A DNA stretch of 64,000 bases from a bacterium YEK0313 (GTDB lineage: Bacteria; Pseudomonadota; Alphaproteobacteria; Rhizobiales; Phreatobacteraceae). The translations under genes and the position numbers were made by a program. The notes beneath the pieces were generated by a model. It saw only the letters and a program-made list of their open reading frames with translations. It ran no database searches and was not told the origin of the DNA. Shown here in pieces: positions 1 to 8,065 of this stretch (positions within the stretch are counted from its first letter, which is position 1; every line of letters begins with the position of its first letter). Where the stretch lies: NCBI GenBank assembly GCA_000751295.2, contig CCMO02000003.1, positions 62,001 to 126,000 on the forward strand. Reading direction: 5' to 3'.

Positions 1-686
1 AGCAGGCAGCCGAAGGCGACAGCGCCGAGCAGGACGCCGGCAAGGTCGAGCCGTGCAGCCTGAGGTGCCCGCGATTCGGCGATGAACCGGCGGGCCGCGA
101 CGAGAGCGCCGAGCCCGACCGGCAGGTTGATCAGGAACAGCGGGCGCCAGCCGAGGCCGAAGAGATTGGCCTCGACGATGAAGCCGCCGAGCACCTGGCC
201 CGTGACGCCGGCAAGCCCGGCGGCGACGCCGAGCGCGGCGAAGGCGCGCGCTCGGCTGGCCTCGTCGGTGAAGGTGACGCGGATGAGCGAAAGCACCTGC
301 GGGAACATCAGGGCGGCGGCAGCGCCCTGCAGCACGCGCGCGGCGACCAGCGCCGGCGCCGTCGGCGCCAGGCCGCAAAGCGTCGAGGTCAAGGTGAAGC
401 CGGCAAGTCCTGCGAGGAACATGCGGCGGCGGCCGTGAAGGTCGCCGAGACGGCCGCCGGTGATCAGCAGCAGCGCATAGCTCAGGCCATAGCCCGCAAC
501 GACGAGCTGCGCCTCGGCGAAGCTCGCATGGAGGCCGGCCCGGATGCTCGGCAGTCCGACATTGACGATCATCACGTCCATGATGGCGAGGAAGGCACCG
601 GTCAACATGGCGGCGAGAGCGCGTACGCCGCTCCGGTCCCCGCCGCGCGTCACGCCGGCGAGGGTCATCGTGGACAGGTCGTTCAT
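1..686 (-). CDS. MFS drug exporter, DHA2 (EmrB/QacA) type, N-terminal part
   Basis: Partial gene running off the left edge; about 228 residues are visible. After a short hydrophilic leader the protein shows the first DHA2 helix with MDVMIVNVGLPSI near residue 38, then motif A as GGRLGDLHGRRRMF near residue 77, the signature loop of major facilitator proton antiporters. Further helices follow to the edge. Such 14-helix transporters usually export drugs or toxic organics across the inner membrane. It diverges from the MmyB-like regulator that begins 132 bp away, so that regulator probably controls it. The start is the ATG at 686. The substrate cannot be read from the sequence. Confidence 0.85.
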   Translation of the reverse strand, partial: MNDLSTMTLAGVTRGGDRSGVRALAAMLTGAFLAIMDVMIVNVGLPSIRAGLHASFAEAQLVVAGYGLSYALLLITGGRLGDLHGRRRMFLAGLAGFTLTSTLCGLAPTAPALVAARVLQGAAAALMFPQVLSLIRVTFTDEASRARAFAALGVAAGLAGVTGQVLGGFIVEANLFGLGWRPLFLINLPVGLGALVAARRFIAESRAPQAARLDLAGVLLGAVAFGCL

Positions 687-750
687 GGGTCGCTCCGGCG
701 GGCTCGCGGGCCCTTGTCGGCAATGGCTGGGACGACCTTGCCGGATCTGC

Positions 751-780
751 TATCCTGTTATGAGAGAAGAATTTATCCTG
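751..780. promoter_or_regulatory. Direct repeat in the divergent MFS/regulator promoter
   Basis: The heptamer TATCCTG occurs at 751-757 and again at 774-780, 23 bp apart, about two helical turns. It lies in the only AT-richer part of the 132-bp gap between the MFS exporter and the MmyB-like regulator. Operator function for that regulator is inferred from position only. Confidence 0.3.
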
Positions 781-818
781 GTAGCGGCACCACCCGTCAG
801 GCCGATGGCGAGAGGCTG

Positions 819-1682
819 ATGACATCCCTCGACCGCATGGCGGCGCGTCAGGCGCTCGCCGAATTCGTCCGCGATCGCCGGGCCCGGGCCCGTCCCGAGG
901 AGGCCGGCCTGATCGCCGGATCCCGCCGGCGGACGCCCGGCCTCCGGCGCGAGGAGGTGGCGCAGATCGCCGGCGTCGGGCTCACCTGGTACACCTGGTT
1001 CGAGCAGGGCCGCGACATCAAGGTGTCGACCCATTTCCTGGAGCGGGTGGCGCTTGCCCTGGCGCTCGAACCGGCCGAACGCCTGCACCTTTTCGCCCTC
1101 GCCCAGCAGAGCCCGCCGCCGATCACCGCGGCGACCGTGCCGGCGGTCTCGGACGTGGTCAGGACCGTGCTGGAGAGCCTGCCGAACCCGGCCTACGTCA
1201 AGACGCCGCGCTGGGACGTGGTCGCCTGGAATGCCGCCGCCGAGGCGGTCTTCACCTTCTCGGCGCAGCCGCCCGACCGGCGCAACAGCCTCTGGTCGGT
1301 GTTCGTCGATCCGGCCTTCCGGGGGATGATGCCGGACTGGGAGGCGGATGTGCGAGCGATGATCGCCAAGTTCCGGCTCGACCATGGCCGCGCGGCCGGC
1401 GACCCCGCCTTCGCGCGGCTGGTCGACGACCTGAGCGCAGCGAGCGCGGAGTTCCGGCGCTGGTGGGCGCTGCAGGACATTTCCGGCCGCAGCGAGGGCA
1501 TCAAGCGCTTCCGATTCGCCACCGGCGGCATCATCGCCTTCGAACATGGCGCCTTCCTCGTCGAGGGCGCGCCGGATCTCCGGATGGTGGTCTATTCGCC
1601 GGCGACGCCGGCCGACCGGGCCGCGCTCGCCAAGGTTTTGGCCATGTCTGGTGGGAAGAAGCGAACAGCGAACGGGGAATAG
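819..1682 (+). CDS. Helix-turn-helix regulator with MmyB-like ligand-binding domain
   Basis: A 287-residue XRE-type transcription factor. The N-terminal helix-turn-helix carries the family signature around RTPGLRREEVAQIAGVGLTW (about residues 41-60), followed by YTWFEQGRDIKVS. The C-terminal two thirds match the MmyB-type ligand-binding (PAS-like) domain, with LPNPAYVKTPRWDVVAWNAA near residue 125. Members usually repress a neighbouring exporter or dehydrogenase and respond to a small hydrophobic ligand. The ATG at 819 is chosen because it follows a GCGAGAGGC ribosome site; an ATG six codons downstream is possible. It diverges from the DHA2 exporter, its likely target. The stop codon overlaps the first arm of a dispersed repeat. 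Confidence 0.85.
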   Translation: MTSLDRMAARQALAEFVRDRRARARPEEAGLIAGSRRRTPGLRREEVAQIAGVGLTWYTWFEQGRDIKVSTHFLERVALALALEPAERLHLFALAQQSPPPITAATVPAVSDVVRTVLESLPNPAYVKTPRWDVVAWNAAAEAVFTFSAQPPDRRNSLWSVFVDPAFRGMMPDWEADVRAMIAKFRLDHGRAAGDPAFARLVDDLSAASAEFRRWWALQDISGRSEGIKRFRFATGGIIAFEHGAFLVEGAPDLRMVVYSPATPADRAALAKVLAMSGGKKRTANGE

Positions 1683-1768
1683 CGAATGGCGAGTAGGGAA
1701 GGGCCGCCACACCCACGGCACTGGAACGACGCGCGACGCCGCATCCCCATTCGCTACTCGCCATTCGC
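1682..1768. repeat. Dispersed intergenic palindromic repeat, copy 1
   Basis: GCGAATGGCGAGTAG at 1682-1696 is repeated exactly in reverse complement at 1754-1768, a perfect 15-bp inverted repeat with 57 bp between the arms. Related arms occur near 2251, 36256 and 46256 and a single arm near 47776. The element fills almost the whole gap between two plus-strand genes. Confidence 0.7.
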
Positions 1769-1791
1769 CAGCCCGAGACGAGCCGCAGACG

Positions 1792-2235
1792 ATGACATCG
1801 AAGATCCTTTTCGCCCTGGCTGCCGCCACGGTCCTGCACGCGGCCTCCGTCGCGCCGGCTGCGGCCTGCGCGGTGGCGCATGAACAGAACGTCGTCCGCG
1901 GGCATTTCGCGGCCGTCGTCATCGCGATCGTCGAGACCGCAGCCGATGCCGGCCCGGCGCGCTCGTCCGGACCCGACAGGCCGGCCGAATGGCGCCCGTG
2001 GCAGGCGAACGCCCGCCTCAGCCGGGTGGTGAGCGGCCGCGCCGACGCGCAAGCCTACCAGTTCGGCCGGACCGGTCCCTTCCATCCCTGCGCCATGGCC
2101 GAACCCATGCCGCGCCCGATCGCCGGCCAGCGCTGGGTGCTTTATCTCGGCCGGACCGACGACGGCACGCTCGCCGTCGCCGCTTCCTATCCGCTCGACG
2201 TCGCGCGGCGGCTGGATCGCCGGCTGAGGCAATAG
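1792..2235 (+). CDS. Hypothetical exported protein
   Basis: 147 residues. The first ~26 residues form a signal peptide (MTSKILFALAAATVL, then a cleavage region ending APAAACA), so the mature protein is periplasmic or exported. The mature part is about 120 residues with a single internal Cys (GPFHPCAM), several Trp and a motif GQRWVLYLGRTDDGTLAVAA that looks beta-strand rich. I do not recognise the family. It is bracketed by copies of the dispersed repeat on both sides and appears to be monocistronic. The ATG at 1792 gives a normal signal peptide; a much longer upstream reading has no support. Confidence 0.6.
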   Translation: MTSKILFALAAATVLHAASVAPAAACAVAHEQNVVRGHFAAVVIAIVETAADAGPARSSGPDRPAEWRPWQANARLSRVVSGRADAQAYQFGRTGPFHPCAMAEPMPRPIAGQRWVLYLGRTDDGTLAVAASYPLDVARRLDRRLRQ

Positions 2236-2250
2236 AGGCAATAGCGGGTG

Positions 2251-2323
2251 GCGAATGGCGGGCGGGAAAGAACCGTCCACCGCATCGCGTGCCGGGCGCG
2301 GTGTCCCCCCGCTCGCCATTCGC
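2251..2323. repeat. Dispersed intergenic palindromic repeat, copy 2
   Basis: GCGAATGGCG at 2251-2260 pairs with CGCCATTCGC at 2314-2323. Flanking bases extend the similarity imperfectly (GGCGGG against CCCGCT). It lies between convergent genes and belongs to the same family as the element at 1682-1768. Confidence 0.6.
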
Positions 2324-2336
2324 TATGCTCCATCCA

Positions 2337-3029
2337 CTATTCACGGTCCACCGAGCGCATGTCGCAGGTCGTCTCCTCGCTTGCGCAGACGCCGCGGAAC
2401 CAGGCCCGGCGGTGCTGCCGCTCCGCCGCCGGCAATGTGGTCAGCCGGGCGCCGGGGCCCCGACGGGAATGAAGGGTGAGGTCCACCAGCACCCATTCGT
2501 CCGCGCAGGCAAGGATGCGCGTCAGCGTGCCGAGCTCGGTCGCCCAGTCGGTGCCGAGATCGACGAGGCGCGGGCTTGCCGTGTCGGGCCGCTGGTAGCC
2601 GCGGGCTGACTGGATGCCGAACCGGGCCGCGTCGGCCCGGATCCAGCCCGAGCCGGAATAGACCGGACGGGCGGCACGGTCGTCATTGGCATTGTTCGCG
2701 TCGGTCGCGCCGGAAATCTGCAGCCAGTCGCCGGTCGCCGCCGTGATCTCGAAGGCGACGCTGTAGTCGTAGGCGGTGCTGCCGTCGGCGCCGGTCGTCG
2801 GCAGGCGTCCGACCACCGCCGAGGTCGCCGAAGGCTCGGCGTGAACCGCGACCGGCTCCGCGGTTTCATTGCGGGTCCAGGCGCCGAAACGGCAGGTCGT
2901 GGGCCGGCCGGGCTCCCACGCCGCGGGCGTGGCTGCGGGGCCGGGCGCCTGGGGCAGGGCCGGCGTGGCGGCGTGGCTGAAAAGCAGGGCGGCGGCCATC
3001 ATGCGGCGGCGGACGGCGGATCGGACCAC
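2337..3029 (-). CDS. Exported protein, possible SH3-like
   Basis: 230 residues from a GTG at 3029, chosen because CTGGAGG lies just upstream and because this start gives a basic n-region (VRSAVRRRMM) before a hydrophobic core AAALLFSHAATPALPQA, a normal signal peptide. An ATG at 2999 or 3002 is the alternative. The mature part contains GRPTTCRFGAWTRNETAEPV and VHAEPSATSAVVGRLP, a pattern reminiscent of bacterial SH3-like domains, then GSGWIRADAARFGI. Four Cys lie in the mature part. The C-terminal block from about residue 165 resembles no family I know. It is convergent with the preceding gene. Function unknown; probably an envelope protein. Confidence 0.6.
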   Translation of the reverse strand: MVRSAVRRRMMAAALLFSHAATPALPQAPGPAATPAAWEPGRPTTCRFGAWTRNETAEPVAVHAEPSATSAVVGRLPTTGADGSTAYDYSVAFEITAATGDWLQISGATDANNANDDRAARPVYSGSGWIRADAARFGIQSARGYQRPDTASPRLVDLGTDWATELGTLTRILACADEWVLVDLTLHSRRGPGARLTTLPAAERQHRRAWFRGVCASEETTCDMRSVDRE

Positions 3030-3218
3030 GAGGACCTCCAGGGCGAATCGGCGCAGCCTCGCGCCGGAGACGGCGGCCTGTCCATTGCGGCCGATTGGGG
3101 GTGCAGCGGAAGGTCGCACCGGCGGGTTCTTCGGATACCCCGCCGTTGCCGCGCCGCCGCGGCGCTACTAGCTAGCGTTCGGAGCGGGCCGAAGGCCCGC
3201 GCGGCGGAGACTTTGCCC

Positions 3219-3881
3219 TTGCCCGGACCGGACAGCGCCGACGACCGAGCCCATGACCCCGGCCGTGCGGCGCCAGATTCGTCCCGCATCGTAGTGCCGC
3301 CGCAATCCGGCCGTGCCTTCCAGGTTGCGCGTGGCGATCTCATCCGCATCGTCGACCCGCAGGGGCAGCAGGTCGCCGACCTCTGGGCCATCGTCACCGA
3401 ACCGGCGCTCGACTGGCTGAGCACGGCGCAAACCCGCGACATCAACGAGCGGCTGTTTCCCATAGTCGGCCAGGCCTTCTACAGCGCCGCCGGCCAGCCG
3501 CTCCTGACCCTCGTCGAGGATGCTTCGCCGGGTCCGCACGACATGCTGTTCCCGGCCTGCAATCCCGGCCTCTATGCCCATGTCGGCCTGCCCGGCCATC
3601 CGAACTGCCACGACAATTTCCTGAACGCCCTCGCAAGCCGCGGGCTGGCGCTGCCCTTCGTGCCCGATCCGGTCGACTTCTTCCAGAACTCGCCGCCCCA
3701 GCCCGACGGGCGCCTGGAGGTGCTCGCCTCGATCAATCCGCCCGGCGGCTATGTGCGCCTGCGCGCCGAATGCGACCTCACGCTCGTGGTGACCGCCTGC
3801 TCGGTCGATTTCCACCCGACCAATGGCGATGCCTGCACCGAGATCGAAGTGCATATCGAAAGAGACCAGCCCGTCCGATGA
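3219..3881 (+). CDS. DUF1989 / urea carboxylase-associated family protein
   Basis: About 220 residues. The conserved opening IVVPPQSGRAFQVARGDLIR, the block IVDPQGQQVADLWAI and the metal-site-like Cys/His segment PACNPGLYAHVG...GHPNCHDNF identify the DUF1989 family, often annotated urea carboxylase-associated or aminomethyltransferase-like. Members sit in urea, nitrogen or amino-acid catabolic loci, but the reaction here is unknown. No ATG is available in frame before the conserved domain; the TTG at 3219, nine bases after GGAG, is the best start, with TTG 3213 as alternative. No urea carboxylase gene is nearby. Downstream the LysR regulator is convergent. Confidence 0.75.
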   Translation: MPGPDSADDRAHDPGRAAPDSSRIVVPPQSGRAFQVARGDLIRIVDPQGQQVADLWAIVTEPALDWLSTAQTRDINERLFPIVGQAFYSAAGQPLLTLVEDASPGPHDMLFPACNPGLYAHVGLPGHPNCHDNFLNALASRGLALPFVPDPVDFFQNSPPQPDGRLEVLASINPPGGYVRLRAECDLTLVVTACSVDFHPTNGDACTEIEVHIERDQPVR

Positions 3882-3912
3882 CGCCGGCGCCCCGAGGCAT
3901 CACCTCGCGAAC

Positions 3913-4800
3913 TCAGTCCGGCGCGGCGCCGCCCTCGAGCAGGCTGCGCAGCGCTCGCAGTTCGCGCATCATGAACTCGGTGAAGGTGCTGACGCGGGCG
4001 GTGCGCCGCAGGTCCTCGTGGGTCAGCACCCAGAGTGCCGAGCGGGGATTGTCGATGACCGCGCCCAGCCGCTCGAGTCCCGGCCAGCGGTCGCCGAGAT
4101 AGCAGGGCAGCACCGCCGCTCCGATGCCGGCCGCGGCGGCCTCGGCCATGCCGACCATGGTATCGGCGCGCAGCGCGATGGCGCCCTCCGGCACTTCCGC
4201 AGCGAGCCAGCGTGCCGCCACCGTGCCGGCAAGCCCGGCATCGGTGCCGACCCAGCGCCGCACGCCGCTCTCGGCCGCCGCGCCTGGCGCCGCATAGACC
4301 GCGAAGGCGACATCGGCCACCTTGCGGCCAACCAGGGTTTCAGGCGGATCGGCCGCCGGCCGGATCGCGACATCCGCGTCGCGCTTGGTCAGATTGGCGA
4401 GCTGGTTGGTGGTCGTCACCTCCAGCACGATGCCAGGATGGTCCCTGAGGAAGCGGGCCAGCAGCGGCGGCAGCAGGCTCACCATCAGCGTATCGGTGGT
4501 GGTGACCCTCAGGCTGCCGTCGAGCCGCAGGTCGCGGCCGAGGATCTTGCGTTCGAGCGCCGCCACCTGGCCCGAGAGCTCGCGTGCCATGGCGAGGATC
4601 TCCTCACCCGCGGCAGTGAGGGCATAACCCGTCGGCAGCCGGTCGAACAGGCGGACCTTCAGCCGCGCCTCGAAGGCCGCGACCCGGCGCAGGACCGTGG
4701 TGTGGTTGACGCCGAGCGCCCGCGCCGCCGCCGCCGGCGAGGCATTGTCGGCGACCGCCAGGACATAGCGCAGGTCGTTCCAATCGATTCGGCTGTGCAT
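3913..4800 (-). CDS. LysR family transcriptional regulator
   Basis: 295 residues. The N-terminal winged helix reads WNDLRYVLAVADNASPAAAA then RALGVNHTTVLRRVAAFEA, the HTH with the N-H-T/S-T-V-x-R-R recognition pattern of the AmpR/GcvA-unlike LysR branch. The C-terminal half is a periplasmic-binding-protein-like effector domain. It diverges from the YdcZ-like transporter 239 bp away and probably regulates it. Three spaced copies of a CAGATCATTG-like motif lie in that gap. The inducer is unknown. Confidence 0.88.
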   Translation of the reverse strand: MHSRIDWNDLRYVLAVADNASPAAAARALGVNHTTVLRRVAAFEARLKVRLFDRLPTGYALTAAGEEILAMARELSGQVAALERKILGRDLRLDGSLRVTTTDTLMVSLLPPLLARFLRDHPGIVLEVTTTNQLANLTKRDADVAIRPAADPPETLVGRKVADVAFAVYAAPGAAAESGVRRWVGTDAGLAGTVAARWLAAEVPEGAIALRADTMVGMAEAAAAGIGAAVLPCYLGDRWPGLERLGAVIDNPRSALWVLTHEDLRRTARVSTFTEFMMRELRALRSLLEGGAAPD

Positions 4801-4929
4801 GGTCGCGCAAGGTTAGCCGTGCCGTCCGGTCGGATCCAGCAGCAGCGCACAGGCAGGCAATCCTGCGCAACGGGATCTGCGGCGAGCCGACTGTTCCGGC
4901 GCGATTGCGCTTCCCGCTGTGCATTTTCG

Positions 4930-4982
4930 CAGATCATTGGAGCAATGGAACAGATCGTGCGGCGACATCGCACAGATCATTG
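4930..4982. promoter_or_regulatory. Iterated operator candidate for the LysR regulator
   Basis: CAGATCATTG occurs at 4930-4939 and at 4973-4982. A degenerate copy, CAGATCGTGC, sits between them at 4951. The start-to-start distances are 21 and 22 bp, two helical turns, so all copies face one side of the helix. They lie 58-110 bp before the ydcZ-like start, where a LysR activator would bind. Function inferred. Confidence 0.45.
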
Positions 4983-5039
4983 TCCCGCTCACCAGCCTGC
5001 GCCGCCGGTGCGGGGCAGCCGCAACCAGGACCTTCCGCC

Positions 5040-5966
5040 ATGGACATGATCTTCATCCCGCTTTCCCTTGCCGCCGGCAGCCTGCTCGTCGTGCAGGCCG
5101 GCGCCAATGCCCAGCTCGCCAAGGCGGTCGGCTCGCCGTTCGCCGCCGCCACCCTGCAGCTCTCGGTCGGCGCCATCGTGCTCGCGCTTGTCATGGTGGC
5201 GACCGGCACGGCGGCCGCGCTTGCAGCCCTGCCCGGCGCCGTCTGGTGGCATGCGGCCGGCGGCACCGCCTCGGCCTTCTATGTGGTCTCGACCATCCTG
5301 CTGTTTCCGCGCCTCGGCGCGGTGGTTTCGGTCGGCCTGTTCATCGCCGGCCAGATGCTGGCTTCGCTCGCCCTCGACACGTTCGGTCTCGTCGGCGTCG
5401 CCGCCAGCGGGCTGACCACCGGCGCGGCGGCCGGCACGCTGACCGTGCTGGCCGGCGCCGCGCTCATCGTGTTCGGCCAGAAGGGCGGCGGCGATGCGCT
5501 GTCGCCGTCGAAGCTCGGCTGGATCGGCCTCGCGCTCGTCGCCGGCGCGGTGCTGCCGGTGCAGGGCGCGGTCAACGCCCTGCTGCGTCACGATCTCGGC
5601 GGCGCCCCCTTCGCCGCGGCGGCGGTGTCCTTCGTCGTCGCGACGCTCGCCATGGCCGCCGTGCTCGGCGTCAGCCTCATGCGCCCCACCGCCCGGCGGC
5701 CGCAGCTCGACGGTGTCAAGGCCATGCCCTGGTGGGGCTGGCTCGGCGGCCTTGCCGGCGCGACCTATGTGACGACGGTGTTCACTGCCATTCCAGTGAT
5801 CGGCACGGCGGCGGCGGTGGGTTTCACGGTGGCCGGCCAGCAGGTCGCTTCCGTCTTCGTCGACCGGTTCGGCTGGTTCCGCCTGCCCGAGCGCCCCGTC
5901 TCGCCGCTGCGCCTTGCCGGCGTCGGCCTGCTGCTCGCCGGGGTGGTGCTGATCAAGGCGCTCTGA
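5040..5966 (+). CDS. DMT-superfamily transporter, tandem YdcZ (DUF606) type
   Basis: 308 residues, nearly all hydrophobic, about ten membrane helices. Two homologous halves are visible: the first has AGSLLVVQAGANAQLAKAVG with AAATLQLSVGAIV, the second repeats the theme as VQGAVNALLRHDLGGAPFAA with AAVSFVVATLAMA. Both halves carry the YdcZ pattern of a helix with an Asn next to Gly/Ala (GANA, AVNA) and a later GQ(M/Q) motif, IAGQMLASLA and VAGQQVASVF. YdcZ proteins are inner-membrane drug/metabolite-type permeases of unknown substrate; many are single-repeat, so this is the fused form. The ATG at 5040 is the first start giving a membrane-inserted N-terminus. Confidence 0.85.
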   Translation: MDMIFIPLSLAAGSLLVVQAGANAQLAKAVGSPFAAATLQLSVGAIVLALVMVATGTAAALAALPGAVWWHAAGGTASAFYVVSTILLFPRLGAVVSVGLFIAGQMLASLALDTFGLVGVAASGLTTGAAAGTLTVLAGAALIVFGQKGGGDALSPSKLGWIGLALVAGAVLPVQGAVNALLRHDLGGAPFAAAAVSFVVATLAMAAVLGVSLMRPTARRPQLDGVKAMPWWGWLGGLAGATYVTTVFTAIPVIGTAAAVGFTVAGQQVASVFVDRFGWFRLPERPVSPLRLAGVGLLLAGVVLIKAL

Positions 5967-5986
5967 GCGCAGGCTCCTGCCATCGT

Positions 5987-6015
5987 AACGGCCCCGCAGC
6001 CCATGCGGGGCCGTT
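5987..6015. terminator. Strong bidirectional hairpin
   Basis: AACGGCCCCGC at 5987-5997 and GCGGGGCCGTT at 6005-6015 form a perfect 11-bp stem with a 7-nt loop. It lies exactly between the convergent YdcZ-like gene and the end of the DUF2783/catabolic operon. Confidence 0.8.
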
Positions 6016-6051
6016 GCGTCGCAGGGCCGGATCGCGACGACGGCCCGGCCG

Positions 6052-6294
6052 CTAGGCCGTGACGGAAAGGTCCGGCCGGGCCTCGTCCGGCGAAATGCCG
6101 TCGCGGGCGGCCGCGACGGCCTCGGCGATCACCGCCATGTCCCCGACATGGTTGGCGAGCAGCAGAACCAGCTTGGCATTCACCAGCCGGCTCTGTTCCG
6201 GAGCGAGGTCGCGATGCGCGTCGACCAGCAGCGCGTAGACGTCATCCGGCGCCGCGAGATTGGGCTCGGTGTTCAGAGAAAAGGGGCTGTTCAT
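6052..6294 (-). CDS. DUF2783 domain-containing small protein
   Basis: 80 residues, starting at the ATG at 6294 ten bases after the monooxygenase gene, so it is the last gene of the operon. The sequence DVYALLVDAHRDLAPEQSRL, then NAKLVLLLANHVGDMAVIAE, is the DUF2783 pattern, a small helical protein typically encoded right beside FAD-dependent aromatic monooxygenases. The role is unknown; a subunit or stabiliser of the monooxygenase is plausible from the conserved pairing. No signal peptide or membrane segment. Confidence 0.8.
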   Translation of the reverse strand: MNSPFSLNTEPNLAAPDDVYALLVDAHRDLAPEQSRLVNAKLVLLLANHVGDMAVIAEAVAAARDGISPDEARPDLSVTA

Positions 6295-6304
6295 GGCGGG
6301 AGCC

Positions 6305-8008
6305 TCAACCATTGGCCGTGGCGTGGAGCAGAGCCGCCCGCAGCCGGTCCGGTGCGAAGGCACGGAAGCGTGCGCAGACATGCTGGTCCGGCCGCAGCAG
6401 ATAGGTGGTTCCGGGGCGGGCGTCGTAACGCTTGGCGACAAGGCCCGCCGCATCGACGACGGCGTCGGCGCCGGCGGATGCGAGGCGCGCCGCCGCCGCT
6501 GCGTCCGGAGCCACCAGGACTGTCGCAACCGCCTCGACGTCCCGGCCGATCGCCGCGATATCCGCGCCGGTCGGCAGCCGGACCGTATCGTCGGCGCCGG
6601 CAAAGACGAGGATGGTGAACCGCCCGCCGAGCCGGTCCAGCAGCCAGGCGTCTCGACCGGCGATCTCGACCGGCGCGTCGGGCGCCACCGCGCCGGGCGC
6701 GGCGGCAGCGTCGAAGGGCTCGGTGTCGCCGGTATTGAGCGGCGAGCCGGTCAGCACCGCCGGCACCGACAGCCGGCCGCTATTGACCAGCCTGCGGGCG
6801 AATCCGTGCCGGCGCGACAGATCGAGCGCCGCGTTGCGGAAATCGCGGCTGGCCTGGTTCTTCGGCGTGATGAAGTCGGTGCTGCGCGTCGAGTGCAGGA
6901 TGTTCTCGTCGGCCGCCAGGACACGCTCGCTGTCATAGCTGTCGAGCAGCGCCTCCGGCGCCTTGCCGTTGATGACGAGCCGCAGCTTCCAGGCAAGGTT
7001 TTCGGCGTCCTGGATGCCGCTGTTGGCGCCGCGGGCACCGAACGGCGACACGCCGTGGGCGGCATCGCCGGCAAAGAGCACGCGGCCATGCCGGAAACGG
7101 TCCATGCGCATGCACACGAAGGTATAGACGCTGACCCATTCGAGGCTGAACGGCGTGTCGTCGCCGAGCAGGGCCTTCACGCGCGGAATGACGCGCGCCG
7201 GATCACGCTCGGCGACCGGATCGGCGTCCCAGCCAAGCTGAAAGTCGACGCGCCAGACGTCGTCCGGCTGCTTGTGCAGCAGCACGGACTGGCCGGGATG
7301 GAACGGCGGATCGAACCAGAACCAGCGTTCGGTCGGAAACTCCGCCTCCATCTTGATGTCGGCGATCAGGAAGCGGTCCTTGAAGACGCGGCCCTTGCTC
7401 TCGAGCCCCAGAAGCTGGCGCGTCGTGCTGCGGCCGCCGTCGCAGGCAGCGACCCAGTCGGCCTCGACCTCATAGATCCCCTCGGGCGTTTCGACCGCGA
7501 GCCGGACATGGTCGGAATGCTGGACGACGCGCGTCACGCGGCTCTTCCAGCGGATATCGAGATTGTCCAGCCGGATGGCCCGCTCGAGGAGATGCGCCTC
7601 GACGTAATATTGCTGGAGATTGACGAAGGCCGGCCGCTTGTAGCCGGCTTCGGGCTGCAGATCGAAGCTGTAGACCGGCTGGTCGCGAAAGAAGACCTTG
7701 CCGGTCCGCCAGACGATGCCCTTGTCGACGATCCCCTGGCCGCATCCGAGCCGGTCGAAGATCTCCAGCGAGCGCTTTGCGAAGCAGATCGCACGCGAAC
7801 CGTTCGACAGGGCGTCGTCCTCGTCCAGGAGCACGACCGGCACGCCGCTCTGGGCGAGATCGATCGCGACGGCGAGGCCCACCGGCCCGGCGCCGACGAC
7901 GATGACCGGATGGCGCGGCGGCGTCGCCGCGTCCTGGTCGGGGCTGCGGGAATATTCGAAAACGGCCGACTGAATATCGGCGGCCGCCGTGCTGAAGCCC
8001 TTGGCCAC
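6305..8008 (-). CDS. FAD-dependent class A flavoprotein monooxygenase (MhpA/PheA-like)
   Basis: 567 residues. An N-terminal extension of about 33 residues precedes the Rossmann fold VIVVGAGPVGLAVAIDLAQS (GxGxxG at 39-44). The second FAD-binding motif is GRVLFAGDAAHGVSPFGARG near residue 320. The DG motif region WVAACDGGRSTTR is also present. The C-terminal ~150 residues resemble the thioredoxin-like tail of phenol- and 3-(3-hydroxyphenyl)propionate-type hydroxylases. It should use NAD(P)H and O2 to hydroxylate an aromatic or cyclic substrate in the cytoplasm. It is co-oriented with an upstream ABC importer and followed by DUF2783, a usual partner. The substrate is not determinable. Confidence 0.85.
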   Translation of the reverse strand: MAKGFSTAAADIQSAVFEYSRSPDQDAATPPRHPVIVVGAGPVGLAVAIDLAQSGVPVVLLDEDDALSNGSRAICFAKRSLEIFDRLGCGQGIVDKGIVWRTGKVFFRDQPVYSFDLQPEAGYKRPAFVNLQQYYVEAHLLERAIRLDNLDIRWKSRVTRVVQHSDHVRLAVETPEGIYEVEADWVAACDGGRSTTRQLLGLESKGRVFKDRFLIADIKMEAEFPTERWFWFDPPFHPGQSVLLHKQPDDVWRVDFQLGWDADPVAERDPARVIPRVKALLGDDTPFSLEWVSVYTFVCMRMDRFRHGRVLFAGDAAHGVSPFGARGANSGIQDAENLAWKLRLVINGKAPEALLDSYDSERVLAADENILHSTRSTDFITPKNQASRDFRNAALDLSRRHGFARRLVNSGRLSVPAVLTGSPLNTGDTEPFDAAAAPGAVAPDAPVEIAGRDAWLLDRLGGRFTILVFAGADDTVRLPTGADIAAIGRDVEAVATVLVAPDAAAAARLASAGADAVVDAAGLVAKRYDARPGTTYLLRPDQHVCARFRAFAPDRLRAALLHATANG

Positions 8009-8065
8009 GCTGCACCTCGCCTCTGGAAATGGATGTTGCGCCGGCCGCCGGGGGTCGGCGCTTCG

